DNA of 64,000 bases, taken from positions 3,720,001-3,784,000 of the forward strand of contig JASJZC010000002.1 in assembly GCA_037178855.1 (NCBI GenBank), read 5' to 3'. A program made the translations under genes and the position numbers. A model generated the notes under the pieces. That model was not told the DNA's origin. It saw nothing but the letters and a program-made list of their open reading frames with translations, and did not search any database. Source of the stretch: Oscheius sp. JU75 (Eukaryota; Nematoda; Chromadorea; Rhabditida; Rhabditidae). Shown here one piece after another: positions 36,701-48,394 of the stretch. How positions within the stretch are numbered: position 1 is the stretch's first letter; the number at the start of each line of letters is the position of its first letter.

Positions 36701-38806
36701 TGGAAAGAGCGAAGCCGGACTGTAACTATCTCGGATTCTCGAACGGGGTCAGGACGAATTCTCTTTTGTGTACTGGAGACGATATCAATGCCAAGGAGTT
36801 GACCAGAGTAAGTGTACTTCCTTCTCAGGACATGACTTTATCCTTTTCAAATTCAAAAACAATCTGTCTGACAGCTGTCAAAATGCAGGTGCATGTTCCC
36901 AATTCTCTCTAGGTCACACGATACGATTCCCTCCCTCTTCAGAAATCATCGAACGTGGTCAACCACGCTCCAGCTGCCCATCCTCCTAATCCGTATCTTC
37001 CTCATTCTGTCGGAGTGCAACTTCCGACGACGACGACTGGCTGCAATACAGCCACAACTGCCAATATGATGTCTTTGTTCAACTTTCCTTTGTTCAACAT
37101 TTATCAAGTTAGTGGTTATACAAATAGACTGTATAAGGTCCCGTTCAGCCGCCATACATGCAGCCACTGGCCGGATTCCGACCTCCAAATGTGGGCTCCC
37201 CTTACGGTCAGCCGCTCTCTTTTGGACAGCCCTTGCAACCCAATCTGCTTCAGAGAAACATTTTCGATGCTCAGGTAACTCAGTCGCGGTCGTCACATAA
37301 AATTTTATTGTTTCCAGGTGAGCCAACATCAGCAGCAGCAATTCTTCAACCAACTGTTGACCTCGTCTGCGGGTCCAATTGGAATCCAGGCTTCGGAGGC
37401 TCTGGTGGCCAGTGCGGCAGCAAGTAGTGCTCTGATTAATGCGGCCAGAGTAGCAGAGGAGGTGAGCCAATTTCCAGTGAATTTATAGTCAATGCGCATT
37501 GATTTTCAGGCCCAAATGGTGCAGCCCGCACACCAAGAAGCACAGCAGAAGACGCCTCAAATATCGGAGAAGACTCCTGTTCAAATGGAGTGCGACAGCT
37601 CGGTTCCGAGTCCTCCCAAAGTTGTCACTACTTCCACTACTCCCATCACTCCCCAACTCGCTTCTCCAAACGTAAAATCAGAAGCTTCCGATATCCACGA
37701 CTACAAGATGGAGTCGCCCACTATTAGAAGAACCACAGTTGTGGCCGCCAATCCCTGGGACAGTACACCGTCTCCGAAACAGAGAGACACCCCGGACACG
37801 GGCAGCCTCAAGGATCACGACGACAAGAGTGAAACAAATCGGGATGAGACAGACACGGAGAGTCGTCCGGAAGAGGTCAGGAAGCAGCCGGCGACAAGCA
37901 CCAGTTCCTCGAAAGGAGACAAGGGGAAGAAGAACAATGAGGTAAGAATGCAATTTTTTTTTGAAACAGTTTTCAATTTAGTGTGCCCGCCTTCTCGCTT
38001 ACAGCACAGCTGTCCTGCCATCGTTCAAAGGCAGAAGAACTTCAAGCTCTCGCCGTCTGACAGACGAGGAACGATATGAGAGGAATGCGCTGAAAGAACA
38101 TCGAAGGGTAATTCCATTTTCAGAACGTAACTAAAGCCATTTGCAGAAGGAGAAAGCAGCAGCCTCGAGCAGCAAAGACTCAAAGTCTAGACTGAAGCAG
38201 CTCAGTTCTGAGGACTCCCTGAGCAGTGACGACGACTCGGACGATGTGCCGACAGCTCCCCCACCCAAGAAGGAAGCCGTGAAGAGGAAGAGAACACCGC
38301 CTTCGGAATCGGACGAAGAGGATATCGAATCGGATGACTCGTCGAAGAAAAAGAAGAAGAACAAGAAGACGAAACCGAGGAAATCCTCGATCACGCCTAA
38401 GCAGATGACTCCCAAGATGAAATGGAAGAAGGAGGCAAAGAAGGCTAGGGACGAGTCCGAAGAGTCGGCTGAGGACGACGTGGAACCTGTGAAGACACAG
38501 ATAATTGTCGGTGGCAAAGAGGAGCCCTGTAAGATGAGAAAGTGTGTGTTGGGAGGAACAGTTCTCACGGAAGACGCCCAATGGGTGAGTTGACTCTTTT
38601 AAACTTAACTGGTTGCCCATCTACAGGTTCAATGCGACGATTGTGACGAATGGTTCCACAACACTTGTGCTCTAGGCCACAACAAGCCCTTCACTGGGGA
38701 CAAGTTCTTCTGTGGCTGTCAGAGAGCAGCGTACGAGAGGACTGAACTCGAGACGAGGAAGACACATAAAACGACGAAAACTCCTGGCCGAAAGGCAAAG
38801 AAATAG
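33707..38806 (+). CDS. FHA-PHD nuclear protein (TCF19-like)
   Basis: The first supported ATG (MESKAQYVNMLHLRRLMA) lies in an exon after TCCTCAG; a further upstream start is possible. The FHA domain spans several exons: YTKFGRSESNDVQL, MISREHAYISG, LNGTYINDY and EGDIIKFGHMNG, with the canonical GR...S, SREH and LNGTYIN signatures for phosphothreonine binding. A long low-complexity middle part follows: Pro/Gln-rich, then Ser/Asp/Glu/Lys-rich with a basic run (KKKKKNKKTKPRK). The C-terminal PHD finger reads CKMRKCVLGG, WVQCDDCDEWFHNTC and FFCGC. FHA plus C-terminal PHD is the architecture of human TCF19, a chromatin reader of H3K4me3. This protein is much larger, with an extended acidic/basic linker. 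A nuclear chromatin role is inferred. Confidence 0.85.
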
Positions 38807-39061
38807 TTCCCTTACTCTTTTTGGTATCTAATACGGGTTTCTCTTTTCGAAAATACTACATTCAAAATGGATTTCTATATCATAGCGGCATATATCACTC
38901 CTCCTCTGTCTCTCTCCTCTCCCTCCTACCTCCTGTATCCCAATTGTGGCATTTCCTCCTTTTATCACGAAACCAAAAAGAAACGGATACAAAGATCCTC
39001 ACCGAACTCACATCTTTGTATGCTATTTATTCACATACCTGGGTATACGTCTAGTCTGGAG

Positions 39062-39773
39062 ATTAAACTGTTCGTGAAATTTGGTTATTTTTCTTGACAG
39101 GAACAAAAACAATAAGGAGCCAAAAAGTTAAATCAAGTGTCAGTGTGGAGCCCGTAGCCCCCACTCTTACTAATAAAATCCGTCAATATGGATACGGTAG
39201 AAACAGTCAGTTTATCATTTCAATTCTTTATAAAGCTCAAAAACCCAGGATACGACGGGACAGTTCGCGATCTTCTCGCAGTTTTGAGAACTATACTCTT
39301 TTGCGATGTTTCAATCGTTATTCCTTTTTAGCGTGTGGAGGAGATAGTGGCGGCTCACTTGTCGTAACCGAAGAAGACATAGTTACCCTGACTGGGATCA
39401 TGACCAATCAATTATTCCTGTGAAGCCAGCTTCAATTTTCCGTCCAAGGAAGTATACAGAATATCTGAGCTATCTAATGCTTATGATAATGTCATTTTCG
39501 AAGTCATTATCTCTCTATTTATACTTGTTCCTATAATTCGGAGTCTGCTTTAAAATAGACTTGTCGATTGTGGCTGTATACAGCTTGACGTCCATGTTGA
39601 CTCCGACCCCGATGAAAGGATTTGGATCTTACAGACCGAGATTGATTAACTGGGTACAGAGCATTTACTCCCAGCTCAAGTTGTACTTTTCAGCACCCTT
39701 GGTACGATCGAAGGGCTTCCCCAGATTGATCAGGTGTGTAAATGTCTGCCAGATAGAGTTGAAAACTGAGTAG
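39062..39773 (+). pseudogene. 3' half of a chymotrypsin-like serine protease (inverted relative to its 5' half)
   Basis: An exon after TTTTTAG at 39331 reads CGGDSGGSLVVTEED, the catalytic-Ser motif of S1 proteases. A preceding exon, 39094-39193, after CTTGACAG gives SVSVEPVAPTLTNKIRQY. A later stretch, 39561-39680, reads MKGFGSYRPRLINWVQSIY, the C-terminal helix region (xxYxxWI type). No clean splice phase links the GDSGG exon to the C-terminal exon. The catalytic-His exon lies on the opposite strand immediately downstream, and no Asp (DIAL-like) motif was found. It is therefore unlikely to encode an active enzyme. Confidence 0.7.
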
Positions 39774-40070
39774 GTTCAAATAGACTGAGAGCTTACGATC
39801 AGCTCCGAAGCCGAAACCCATAAGTACTTGAGGTTGTCCAGGTTGTGAAGATGAGTTATCTATCTTATCTGACATGGAACAATAACTTTCCTCCCTAAAC
39901 CGAAAACAATGAGCTGCTTTGAGAAGATATCTGCTCGTGATCGTCGTTCCTCCACAAAGAGGCGATTTGCCTTCTCCCTGAGGAGTTGCGTAGTAGATAA
40001 ACCATGGCAGTTCCCCTGGTTGGACCTCTCCCCGCCTATCACCTTCCACTGCCCGACATGATTCTCACCA
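39690..40070 (-). pseudogene. 5' half of a chymotrypsin-like serine protease, frameshifted
   Basis: On the minus strand the activation site KVIGGERSNQG (plus-strand 40010-40050) is followed by GELPWFIYYATPQGEGK, then LCGGTTITSRYLLKAAHC with the catalytic His. IGGERSNQG and GELPW are in different frames; the run CAGGGGAA is one G short of CAG GGG GAA, so a one-base loss in a G tract explains the shift. A later exon reads LADIYTPDQSGEALRSYQGC and stops. The region with the catalytic Ser is absent here but present on the other strand at 39332. Read together, the gene was split by an inversion. Confidence 0.72.
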
Positions 40071-41396
40071 GTAGTGTTAGAGAGACTCAGGTCCAGAGTG
40101 TCTCTTTTGTGTTTGACCTATTTTCTGCCACAAGTTTCAGCATCTGACGGCATTTGGAAAGAGGGCTTGTGATGCAGACTTACTGTAGTAGGAGTCTGCA
40201 GAGACGACTACGAGAAACGCGACAAATACACATTTTGTATGGGAATTGTGTTTTTTCTAACTCTGCTTCCATTTGTAGTTAGTTTTTAAATATTTTTATT
40301 TCAGTTTTCCGATTTTTTTGCATTTCAAAAACTATTTGAAACAATCTGGAAACTCTTTTCTTTCAGCTAGTCACCATTGTTTAAAATTGCTCATAATAGA
40401 ATCTTCTGAACTTCCTCAAAAGAACCCTTTTTTTGTAGACACTGTCTTCAAAGTGTAAGGTTTGCTTTATAAGGACGAAGAGTCAGAGAAACGAGAGCGA
40501 GGAGGCAGAGACACAGGAGGGCCGGTTGCCTCTCTCTCTCTCTCTGCTGCTGTCGGCGCTCAGCTGGGAAAGACTGTCTCTCCTTCCTCTCACATTTCCT
40601 CTTTCTTCTAGAGGAAATCCACTATCAAGAATCTCTTTAGCCCATTGGTTGGTTTTGATATCCTTGATAAAACATCAAAATTGAGGGGAAAGTTTTTTAA
40701 AGTTCTGCGAAAATCCATAAGAAAACCTAAAGTACAAAAACTTCTGTTCAAAACCCGTTAGGGACGCAATTATTAAACTGTTTTCTGTTTAGCAGACGGT
40801 TAATAGTCAAAGAACTGGAACACCCGGCCGAATTTGTCATTCTGTTGGGGCCTCACGTGACATTCTATTACCGCCTAAACGACAAAATAGGGCTCTTTAC
40901 TGTCCGTTCTCTATCAATAACAATCGATATTTTGTGATAACTTGTTAGTCTTTACCGCCTTTTATCGATTTGTTGCCTTTTATTTGGCTCTCGAAAACTC
41001 TATGGACAGAAATGTTTCGAAAGACGATAAAACAGCCCCCTTTGTGGTGGGCCTGATGGTACCGACCATCTGGAAAACCGGAAGTCTGGTCTGACCTTTT
41101 TCGGTATTGACGGACTCCCGCCCGTTCCTCAAACAATGGCTCGTCCTCTTCTCTCTTTTGGTCATTTCTTTTGTCTCTTTCTTCCAAAAATTAATGAAAC
41201 TTCCGATTAGACGGAAATGAAGGAGACCTTTTTGTTCAGACGCCTAGCAATCAACGGAAAATTCCATTGTCACTTTGAGAAATCTGTGTCTTTCGAAACG
41301 ATTCACGTGTTCGAAGTCGATCTGTGTCAATTACAGCCAGTTGAACCCGGTTTTTGCAGCCAGTGAAGGGAAGAAGAAGGTCTGTCAAGTCGAATT
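40071..41396. other. Intergenic region, no supported gene
   Basis: About 1.3 kb between the protease remnant and the RNF11-like start. Contains a CT dinucleotide run at about 40529-40545 and AT-rich stretches, with no coding exon recognised on either strand. Probably the RNF11-like promoter. Confidence 0.45.
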
Positions 41397-42753
41397 ATGG
41401 GTAACTGTCTGCCTCTTCTCTTCGGTCATCGCAATCTCAACAATGAAGACAACGGACAGTCTCTATCGTGAGTTTTTCCACTCTATTTTCCTCTTACTCA
41501 GTCCAGAGAAGTCACTTTTTTCATTTAAAAAAGTCTGGAGCACTAGCAACTTTCATAAGATCATTCAAAATATTTGGGTGACAGCTCCGCTGAAACAGAA
41601 ATACTTCCGTAGTCGTTACGAAAAATTCCCGCTCGTTTTCGAAAGGTGTCACCAGACAACTGACTACGTTGGTCTTTTTCTTTTGAGAAAACGTGTCAAG
41701 GAGTAGCGAATGTATGTCTTTCAGCAGTCGGTCCAATTCGTCTGATGCTAATGCAGCTGCCTCTATGAGCTTCACAAATCCAGTTATGCAACTACCCCAC
41801 AGTGTAAGTAACATTCCTCAATCTAGTGACGGTTCTTAGAGCGCCTATGTGAACCAGCTCTATGCCGCCAATTTGGCTCGTCAACGAAACTCAACGGGTG
41901 AAGCCAAGGAGGTAACTTGATTCTGTCTGATCTATCTTACCCACGTCTCTTTAGATGGAAGATGCTCAACGCGTTCGGGTAAAAGGTCTACTGGAACAGA
42001 TTCCGGCGGACATCTTCCGGCCAGATATGAAGAGTACAGAATGTTCGATCTGTATGAACGATTTCGAGGTCGGAGAATGCATGAGGTTCCTTCCCTGTAT
42101 GCACTTTTTCCATCAGGAATGCGTCGACGACTGGCTCATGAGGTAGGCAAGCTAAAGATCTTTGTTTTGAGGGATCTAATTAGTTCTTTCGCTTAATTGG
42201 CCTTGTTAGCCAACATGTGTTCTTGGAAGTAGTTGTTTTAGAGAGAAACTCAGCAAGAAGCTCACGCAGCATTTTAACATTCACTAAAAGTATTGCTGAA
42301 AGACCATTAGACTCTACAAAGTAACTTGTTTTCAAAGATTTTTGACCTTCTAGAGATTAGAAAAACCTCAAAAGCTTCCGATTCTACTGCTAGAAATACA
42401 CACTCTGGTTAGAAAATTGAATAACTTGACTGTGAAACCAACTGGTTTGGAAGATGAACTAGCCTAGACTGTTCAAAATGTTGGTTCGGCACCCTGAGAA
42501 ATTGACTTTTTCCAAAAATCTAGTCCGTACTGAGTGTCGGTTGGTATTTTCGAGAACAAAGACACTATAAACAGACTTTGATGGCTAAGAAGTTATCTAA
42601 AGACTTCATTTCAGATCTTTCACATGTCCATCCTGCACCGAACCAGTAGACTCTACCATCCTCTCGTCTCTAACAGCCCATACCCAACAATCGTTCCGAG
42701 ATCTCGCTTTCTCCCCCACAGCCAATCCCTTGACCCCACCCTCGTCCCAGTAA
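41397..42753 (+). CDS. RNF11-like RING-H2 E3 ubiquitin ligase
   Basis: Exons 41397-41467, 41725-41803, 41840-41911, 41955-42142 and 42615-42753 close in phase to 182 aa. The N terminus [10 protein letters not shown] carries the N-myristoylation Gly2 and acylatable Cys4 of RNF11. The RING-H2 reads [34 protein letters not shown] and [13 protein letters not shown], nearly identical to RNF11 in its second half. RNF11 sits on early and recycling endosomes, works with NEDD4-type ligases and the A20 complex, and affects receptor trafficking. The PPxY motif that recruits WW-domain ligases in vertebrate RNF11 is not visible in this 182-aa model. The Ser/Thr/Pro-rich tail after the RING is longer than in the human protein. 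Confidence 0.9.
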
Positions 42754-43091
42754 TCCTCCTGGCTTCAACTTTTGTTCATACTGTACTTATCTTTCCCCCG
42801 ATGATTCTCTGTCTCTCGCGTGTAGGAACCTAGTCCTTTTGCTCTCTGTCTTTTCCTGTATATAGGTCTCAACGAGCGTCTCTTCCGGGTCCAGCTCCCG
42901 CTTCTCTGTTTTGTATGAACTTTTTTTCCTCAACAAAATGTTCATTTAAACTTGTAAAATATCTATTACATTACACTCGGTGAGAGGATTAGGGTCAGAC
43001 CCGCAGACACATTTTGGATGACAATCTCGAAGAATCTAAGTAAGGCACACCTGTAATGAAAGGGGATGGGGTTAAGTGATAGAGGGTGTTT
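42754..43091. other. Convergent 3' intergenic region
   Basis: About 340 nt between the RNF11-like stop and the glutaminase stop, which converge. Mostly 3' UTR of both genes; no other feature. Confidence 0.5.
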
Positions 43092-46000
43092 TCAGTCAGA
43101 GCTCAGATGCACAGTCTTTCCATTGGATACGTCGTTGGAGAGGACCACCTTAACCTTCTCTCCGTTCAGCAGAAGCTTCTGGTCAAGATTCTTCGGCAAT
43201 TCCCTGAAATAAGAACATTGCAAGAGTCAAAAACAGCCTCCGACTCTACTTTTGAGCCCAGAACAAGAACAGTAGAGTACAGTTGACTAGTGCCATGAAA
43301 AGAAGAAACTTGGGTTGCAAAAACTGTCCATTCCGAAGAATTCTGAACCTTTCAGACTGAGACTAGCACAGCAACTGTACTCTACTTGACTCACTGTTAC
43401 TGTACATTTGGGGAATCTGATCGAAGAACTCACTCAGGGCTTTCAGCAATGAAGTTGAGAGGGAGAGGATGCTCGATGTCTTCTTCGTCGAGGAGAAGTT
43501 CGTCCTCGGAGTTCTGTCCGAGTCCGCTCTCCGTGTCTTGTTTCTGATCGCGTTCCTTCCTGTTCGAATCCTCAGTGTACTTTTCAAGAAGATACTCGAG
43601 AACAGCCTCATGATGGAAGGTACGAGCCTCCTCCATAGGGGTGTGCTTCCAGCTGAAAAAGATTTTAAAGAACTGTCTCAAAGAACTCTTACCGATCCTT
43701 GGCCATCAGAGGAACTCCACATTTCTCGACGAGGTACTTGACCACATCCATTCGTCCTTCAGCAGCAGCCACATGGAGAGCAGTGCGATCATCGTAGTCC
43801 TTGGCGCTCATGTTGTAGCCCTGAGAATGATGTCTCTTCACGTAGTCAAGATCTCCGTGCTTGGCGGCAAAGAGGTAGGTCATGACCGGCTCGATTGTCT
43901 TAAAAACTAATAGGATCGAATATCAGAAAGTTACCTGAGAGACAGCTCCGTTCCTTCTGGGGTCCTTCTTCTTTTCGTCCACATTGAGGACACTGTCGTA
44001 GTTGTGGAAGTTGTAGTACTGGACCATCTTCTTGCAGAAACTCACTCCCCTGACCGTGTTTCCCATGGGGTCGAGAGGAGGAGAGAAGAGACAGAAACCG
44101 GCCACATTAGGAATGACGACGACCATAGCTCCTGAGACTCCACTCTTTGCGGGAAGTCCAACCTGAATGAGACGCTAATTCCACATTTCCTCTAATCTTT
44201 AGGGTTGCAAAAGGTATCAAAACGCGCGCGAGCTTTTTGTAGATGTGAGAGGAGCATCTTTGGAGTCCTCACGACAGATTCGGCAATCATTGAGCACATG
44301 CAGCAAGCTCTCTGATTAGAACATCGTTTACGGATGCTCTTATCAAAACCCCAAAACTCACCTTCCACTAAACTAGCTTTGTTATTCAAATAAGGAGAGG
44401 AAAACTCACCGTGAAACTGAATTTTCCGGAAAAGTCATACATTCCACAGCTGTACATCAGAGATAGAACATTGCGACAGGTTTGAGAGTCAATGATTCGC
44501 TCGCGAGTCAAAGGATTGACTCCTCCGTTGGCTAGAGTAGCAGCCATGACACTTGCACTTTCACAGTCAGCCTCGAGAGAACAGAGCTGAAAGTAGAGGT
44601 CCAGCTCCTCTCTCAGCTTCCACTGCTCTCCTTTCTTCTTCGGAAGCATGTCATTGGGATCGAGCGGCTCTCCAGCAGCGTGACGAGCAGCAATCTCAGC
44701 CTCACGAATCTTGTTAGCATCCTCCTCGCGCCTCATCTGAGGGAAACACTTGTTCTCCTTCATATAGTAGCTGAGGGCGTAGTTGCGGTCAGCTGAAATG
44801 AGATAATGGTTGTGTCTACTATTGGAAAAACCTGTGTCTCTCTCGGAGAGGAAAGTGGCATTGTCGAAACCAATATGCTCCCCGGCGGCCAGACGACGGT
44901 ATTCGTTCAGAATGTAGTCGAATCTGTCAGCCATGGTCAGCTCCTCGCGGATCAGCGAGGTGACAACGATGGCTCCGGCATTGATCATCGGGTTGTGAGG
45001 CATGTCTGAAAACCAATGGGAATGAGTTGTACCTTCTGTAGTCAGTTTTGATATTTTAAAGATCAAAAAAACTCTGCAAAGGACTAACTGCTTCCGTCGA
45101 GACAGATCTCATTGAAGAGACGACCACTGGGCTCATATCCGACATACTTGTGAACAAGATCGGGACCAATATCACTCGAGACGATTGCGTAGTTGAAGGC
45201 CTACAAACTTTGCGTTTCATCTCAAAGTAAAAGAACAAACAGTCATCTCGCTAATTCTCCCTTTCAAATACCTACCCTACCTTGCTAACAGACTGAAGAC
45301 AGAATCGCTTCTTGTAGTCTCCGAAAGAGACTCTCTGACCGTCGACACTGCAGACCGAGACTCCCCACAGATTGGGGTCTTGTCTCTTGAGCTGAGGAAT
45401 GTAGGTAGCTACACTTCCACGAGTGTCGCTCTTGCACTAAAAAAAACCGTTGAAATGTAGAATAGCCGGACCAACCTCTTCGAAGATAATGCGGAGAGTC
45501 TCGACAAAGTCCGTCCAGTTGGGAATGACCGACTGGTTCCGAATAGTATCTCCAACCAGCTGGAGACAAGGAGCAATGATCCTGAAATCGGATAACGAAC
45601 CTCTTCAAAAAGAAGCAACTCACTGAGAGAACTGCTCCCGAGTTACAAGACATTTGTGCGAGTCCTCATCCAGCATGTACTCGGTCGACTTGATGTATCC
45701 GTGGATCGACTTCAATCTCGGATCCTTCTCTTGTAGACCGAAGTGCTTCAGCAGCTGAAATTGGACTGAATAATTTAGGTTTTTACAGAAATCGGTTCAG
45801 GAAAATGAAAGTTAGTAGAAGATTACTGCAGCAGGTTATACTGCAAAAAAAGAGACAGCTGCAGCAGGCTGAGAGGTAGGTCAAAACAACGGACTTCTGA
45901 GTGTAATTATAGATCTCAATTGTCTAATAATCATCTTTCACCACTTCCAGACCTTGAAAGCTTGGTTCAACTAGACCGATTGTTCCCTAGTTGAACTCTC

Positions 46001-48394
46001 GAAACCATGTCAAGCTACATGTCTACCTTTATTGTCTAATAACCCTGGAAAGTGATAGTGAATGGTGTTCAGAAATCAAACAACGACCAGAATTTTCGGA
46101 AACTTATCAATCTAAGCGTGGCATCACTAGACAATCGAACAGGTGGACAGCCAAGGTTTGGTATTGAAAAGTAGGAGCAAGACTAGTAAGTATCGATCCA
46201 GCTATTCTCCCGTTTGTCCAGACCTCTCTTTCCAAGCCATCTGTTCAATCAGTACAAAAAGCCTGTACTGTCCAGCATCGATCATCATTACACTTTCGAA
46301 AATGACCCATGACATGTGTCTGCTTTGATTAGCAAGAGGATTCCTCATGAATTGCAAACGAAGCAAAGGAGATTAGGGAGTCAAACGGTCTCACCCTGAG
46401 GAGCTTGAGAAGACTGGCCCGTTCTTTGTTCTTATTCTGTCCGACGAGGAGGTCGAAGATGCAGTTAGAAGCCTCGACGAGTTTCTGCTTCTCCATGGCC
46501 TCGGCAATGTTCTCGGCCGTTCGCGGCAGAACCGTCTGGATACTGGTCTTCCTGTCGAGCACATTCCCACAAGCGTTCACTAAAATTTGAAAGTCAATAA
46601 GGATAAAGACTGGATGAAACATGTCTGTTTGTCGTAGGAGGAGAGACGTTCACGTCTTCTGAGCATGATCAACTGGAGTCAGAGGAACGACGAGAGCGAG
46701 AGCACACGTGGGAAAGTTAAAGGCGATAGATCGATCAGCCCGCCCACTTCTTCGCTCTGCCCGTCAGTTCAAGCCAGGGGTAAGTCACACTGATGGCCAC
46801 GATAGACAGACTGTTTCTGTGTCTCTCACGAACGAGCGTTTTTATGAGTTGTAAAAATGAAGGGGAAGACGGTCAGAGCGTAAAAGAGGCCGAAGAAGTC
46901 TCGAGAGTAGGCTATAAAGTAAAGTAGAGAGTAGTTTGGAGAGAAAAAACTGAACTCCGGCCAAGGCTGAAGAGGAACTGCCTGTTCTTTGACTATCTAA
47001 CAGTTCTGTTAATGGGCCTGAACTTCTTCTGTATGACTGAACTGGTCCCTGTTACCAATTTTCCAAGGTAAGTATTTTGAATTACGGAAGTACTGGAAAA
47101 CCACATGGTAAAGGAATCCAGAGCATTCGTCCGATCATTACACCCCTGCAGAAAAAGGTCCCAGATCTCTTTCACGCGCTCTCGACCCGTCTCGAATTTC
47201 CTCCTTGACTCTTTCCCCTCTCAATGCTCTGTTACCCGCGTGGGGTCAGCTGTTGCCCTGGGCCACATGCCCTGACATCATTTAAGAGGGAAAAAAGACT
47301 TACCTTGGGTCTCGGAGTATGGCTCGAATGCCTTCTGATGAAAGTTCTCTGCCTTCCGATTCCTCCACATTCGTCTTATGCGTCCGAGCTCTGCAACAAA
47401 ATTGAACTACGTCAGAGTCTGTTTGACTGTCAGGAACGGAATGATCTTAGGAAGACGGAGATGGGCGAAGGGCACCGATGAGACTGAACCCCGCGGCAAA
47501 CAGAAAAGACCGCAAATACTTCTCCGTCTGCCATCGAGAAGCTACGGGAGTTTTAAAACGTGAAGCAGATGGTGTTCGAGGGTTTTTGACTGGGAAATGG
47601 GAGGAGGGTGTGTGTTGTGTTCCCTACTGGCAGACTACATATCACTTACGTAGTCAAGATATATAGGATGCCAATGGACTCTAGCAAAATTATGTTCTCA
47701 TAACAGAATGAGGCAATCTTTAGCAAGCGTAATTGGAGAAAACAGAGCATCCAATGACTGGATCTTTCGATGTCCAGGTAAGTCTTCCTCCTCTCACTCT
47801 CTTCTAGCAAACATCATGAGGCTCTATAATCCACGCGGTCACATAAAAAGTTCAAAGATGCGTGGGAGGCAGATTCCTATCGTTTCTCAATGCAAAGATT
47901 GAAGTTCCTACAGTTTTCGGGATTGGTATGACAGTACTGAAAGGACATGTGGCCTGGCAGCTCCTAGGTGTAGGCATATGGTATCCGGACACGTAAAGTT
48001 TGACTATTGCTAGCAAAGAACGCTAGAAAAGAGCTGCTGAATGCATTTCGAAGTTGTAAAAGGACGCAAGATGAGCAAAATTTTGCAATTTCCGGTGGCC
48101 TGAGACAGCCGTTGCGTGAAGAACATAGACCAGACATGTCACCCCGAGGAAACCCTCCTCCTTCACATGGTAGCAGCTGTTCTTTCGCTCCTTGGACTCA
48201 CCGTGTTTGAAGACTTTCAGCTTGCGATAGCTGTGCTCGTTCTTCTTTGTGCCCGTCTTCAGCTTCGTCTCCATCTCCTCCTCCATGTTCCTTTCAAGAT
48301 CCGCCATCTTCCTGTTGAAGATCATGTTAACAGCATACTCGTCATCATCGCTGAACTGCAGAGAGTCGCCAGAGCTACCAATGGTGTGAGGCAT
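43092..48394 (-). CDS. Phosphate-activated glutaminase (GLS-type) with C-terminal ankyrin repeats
   Basis: The start [20 protein letters not shown] (ATG 48394, 6 nt after a CCATTTCCAG acceptor) is in exon 48202-48394; exons 47304-47390 and 46395-46579 follow in phase. The catalytic core includes [26 protein letters not shown] (the SxxK nucleophile motif), [43 protein letters not shown] and [13 protein letters not shown]. Two ankyrin repeats follow ([17 protein letters not shown]). The tail is acidic and ends [11 protein letters not shown] at 43092. The enzyme makes glutamate from glutamine in mitochondria and supplies transmitter glutamate. Oddities: an insertion of roughly 40 residues rich in Lys/Glu/Arg at about 44607-44745, and an acidic/basic N terminus without an obvious mitochondrial presequence. 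A second in-phase start (MLRR, ATG 46666) could give a shorter isoform. Confidence 0.92.

Noticed and set aside
40529..40545. CT dinucleotide run.
   Set aside because: Ordinary microsatellite, no functional implication.
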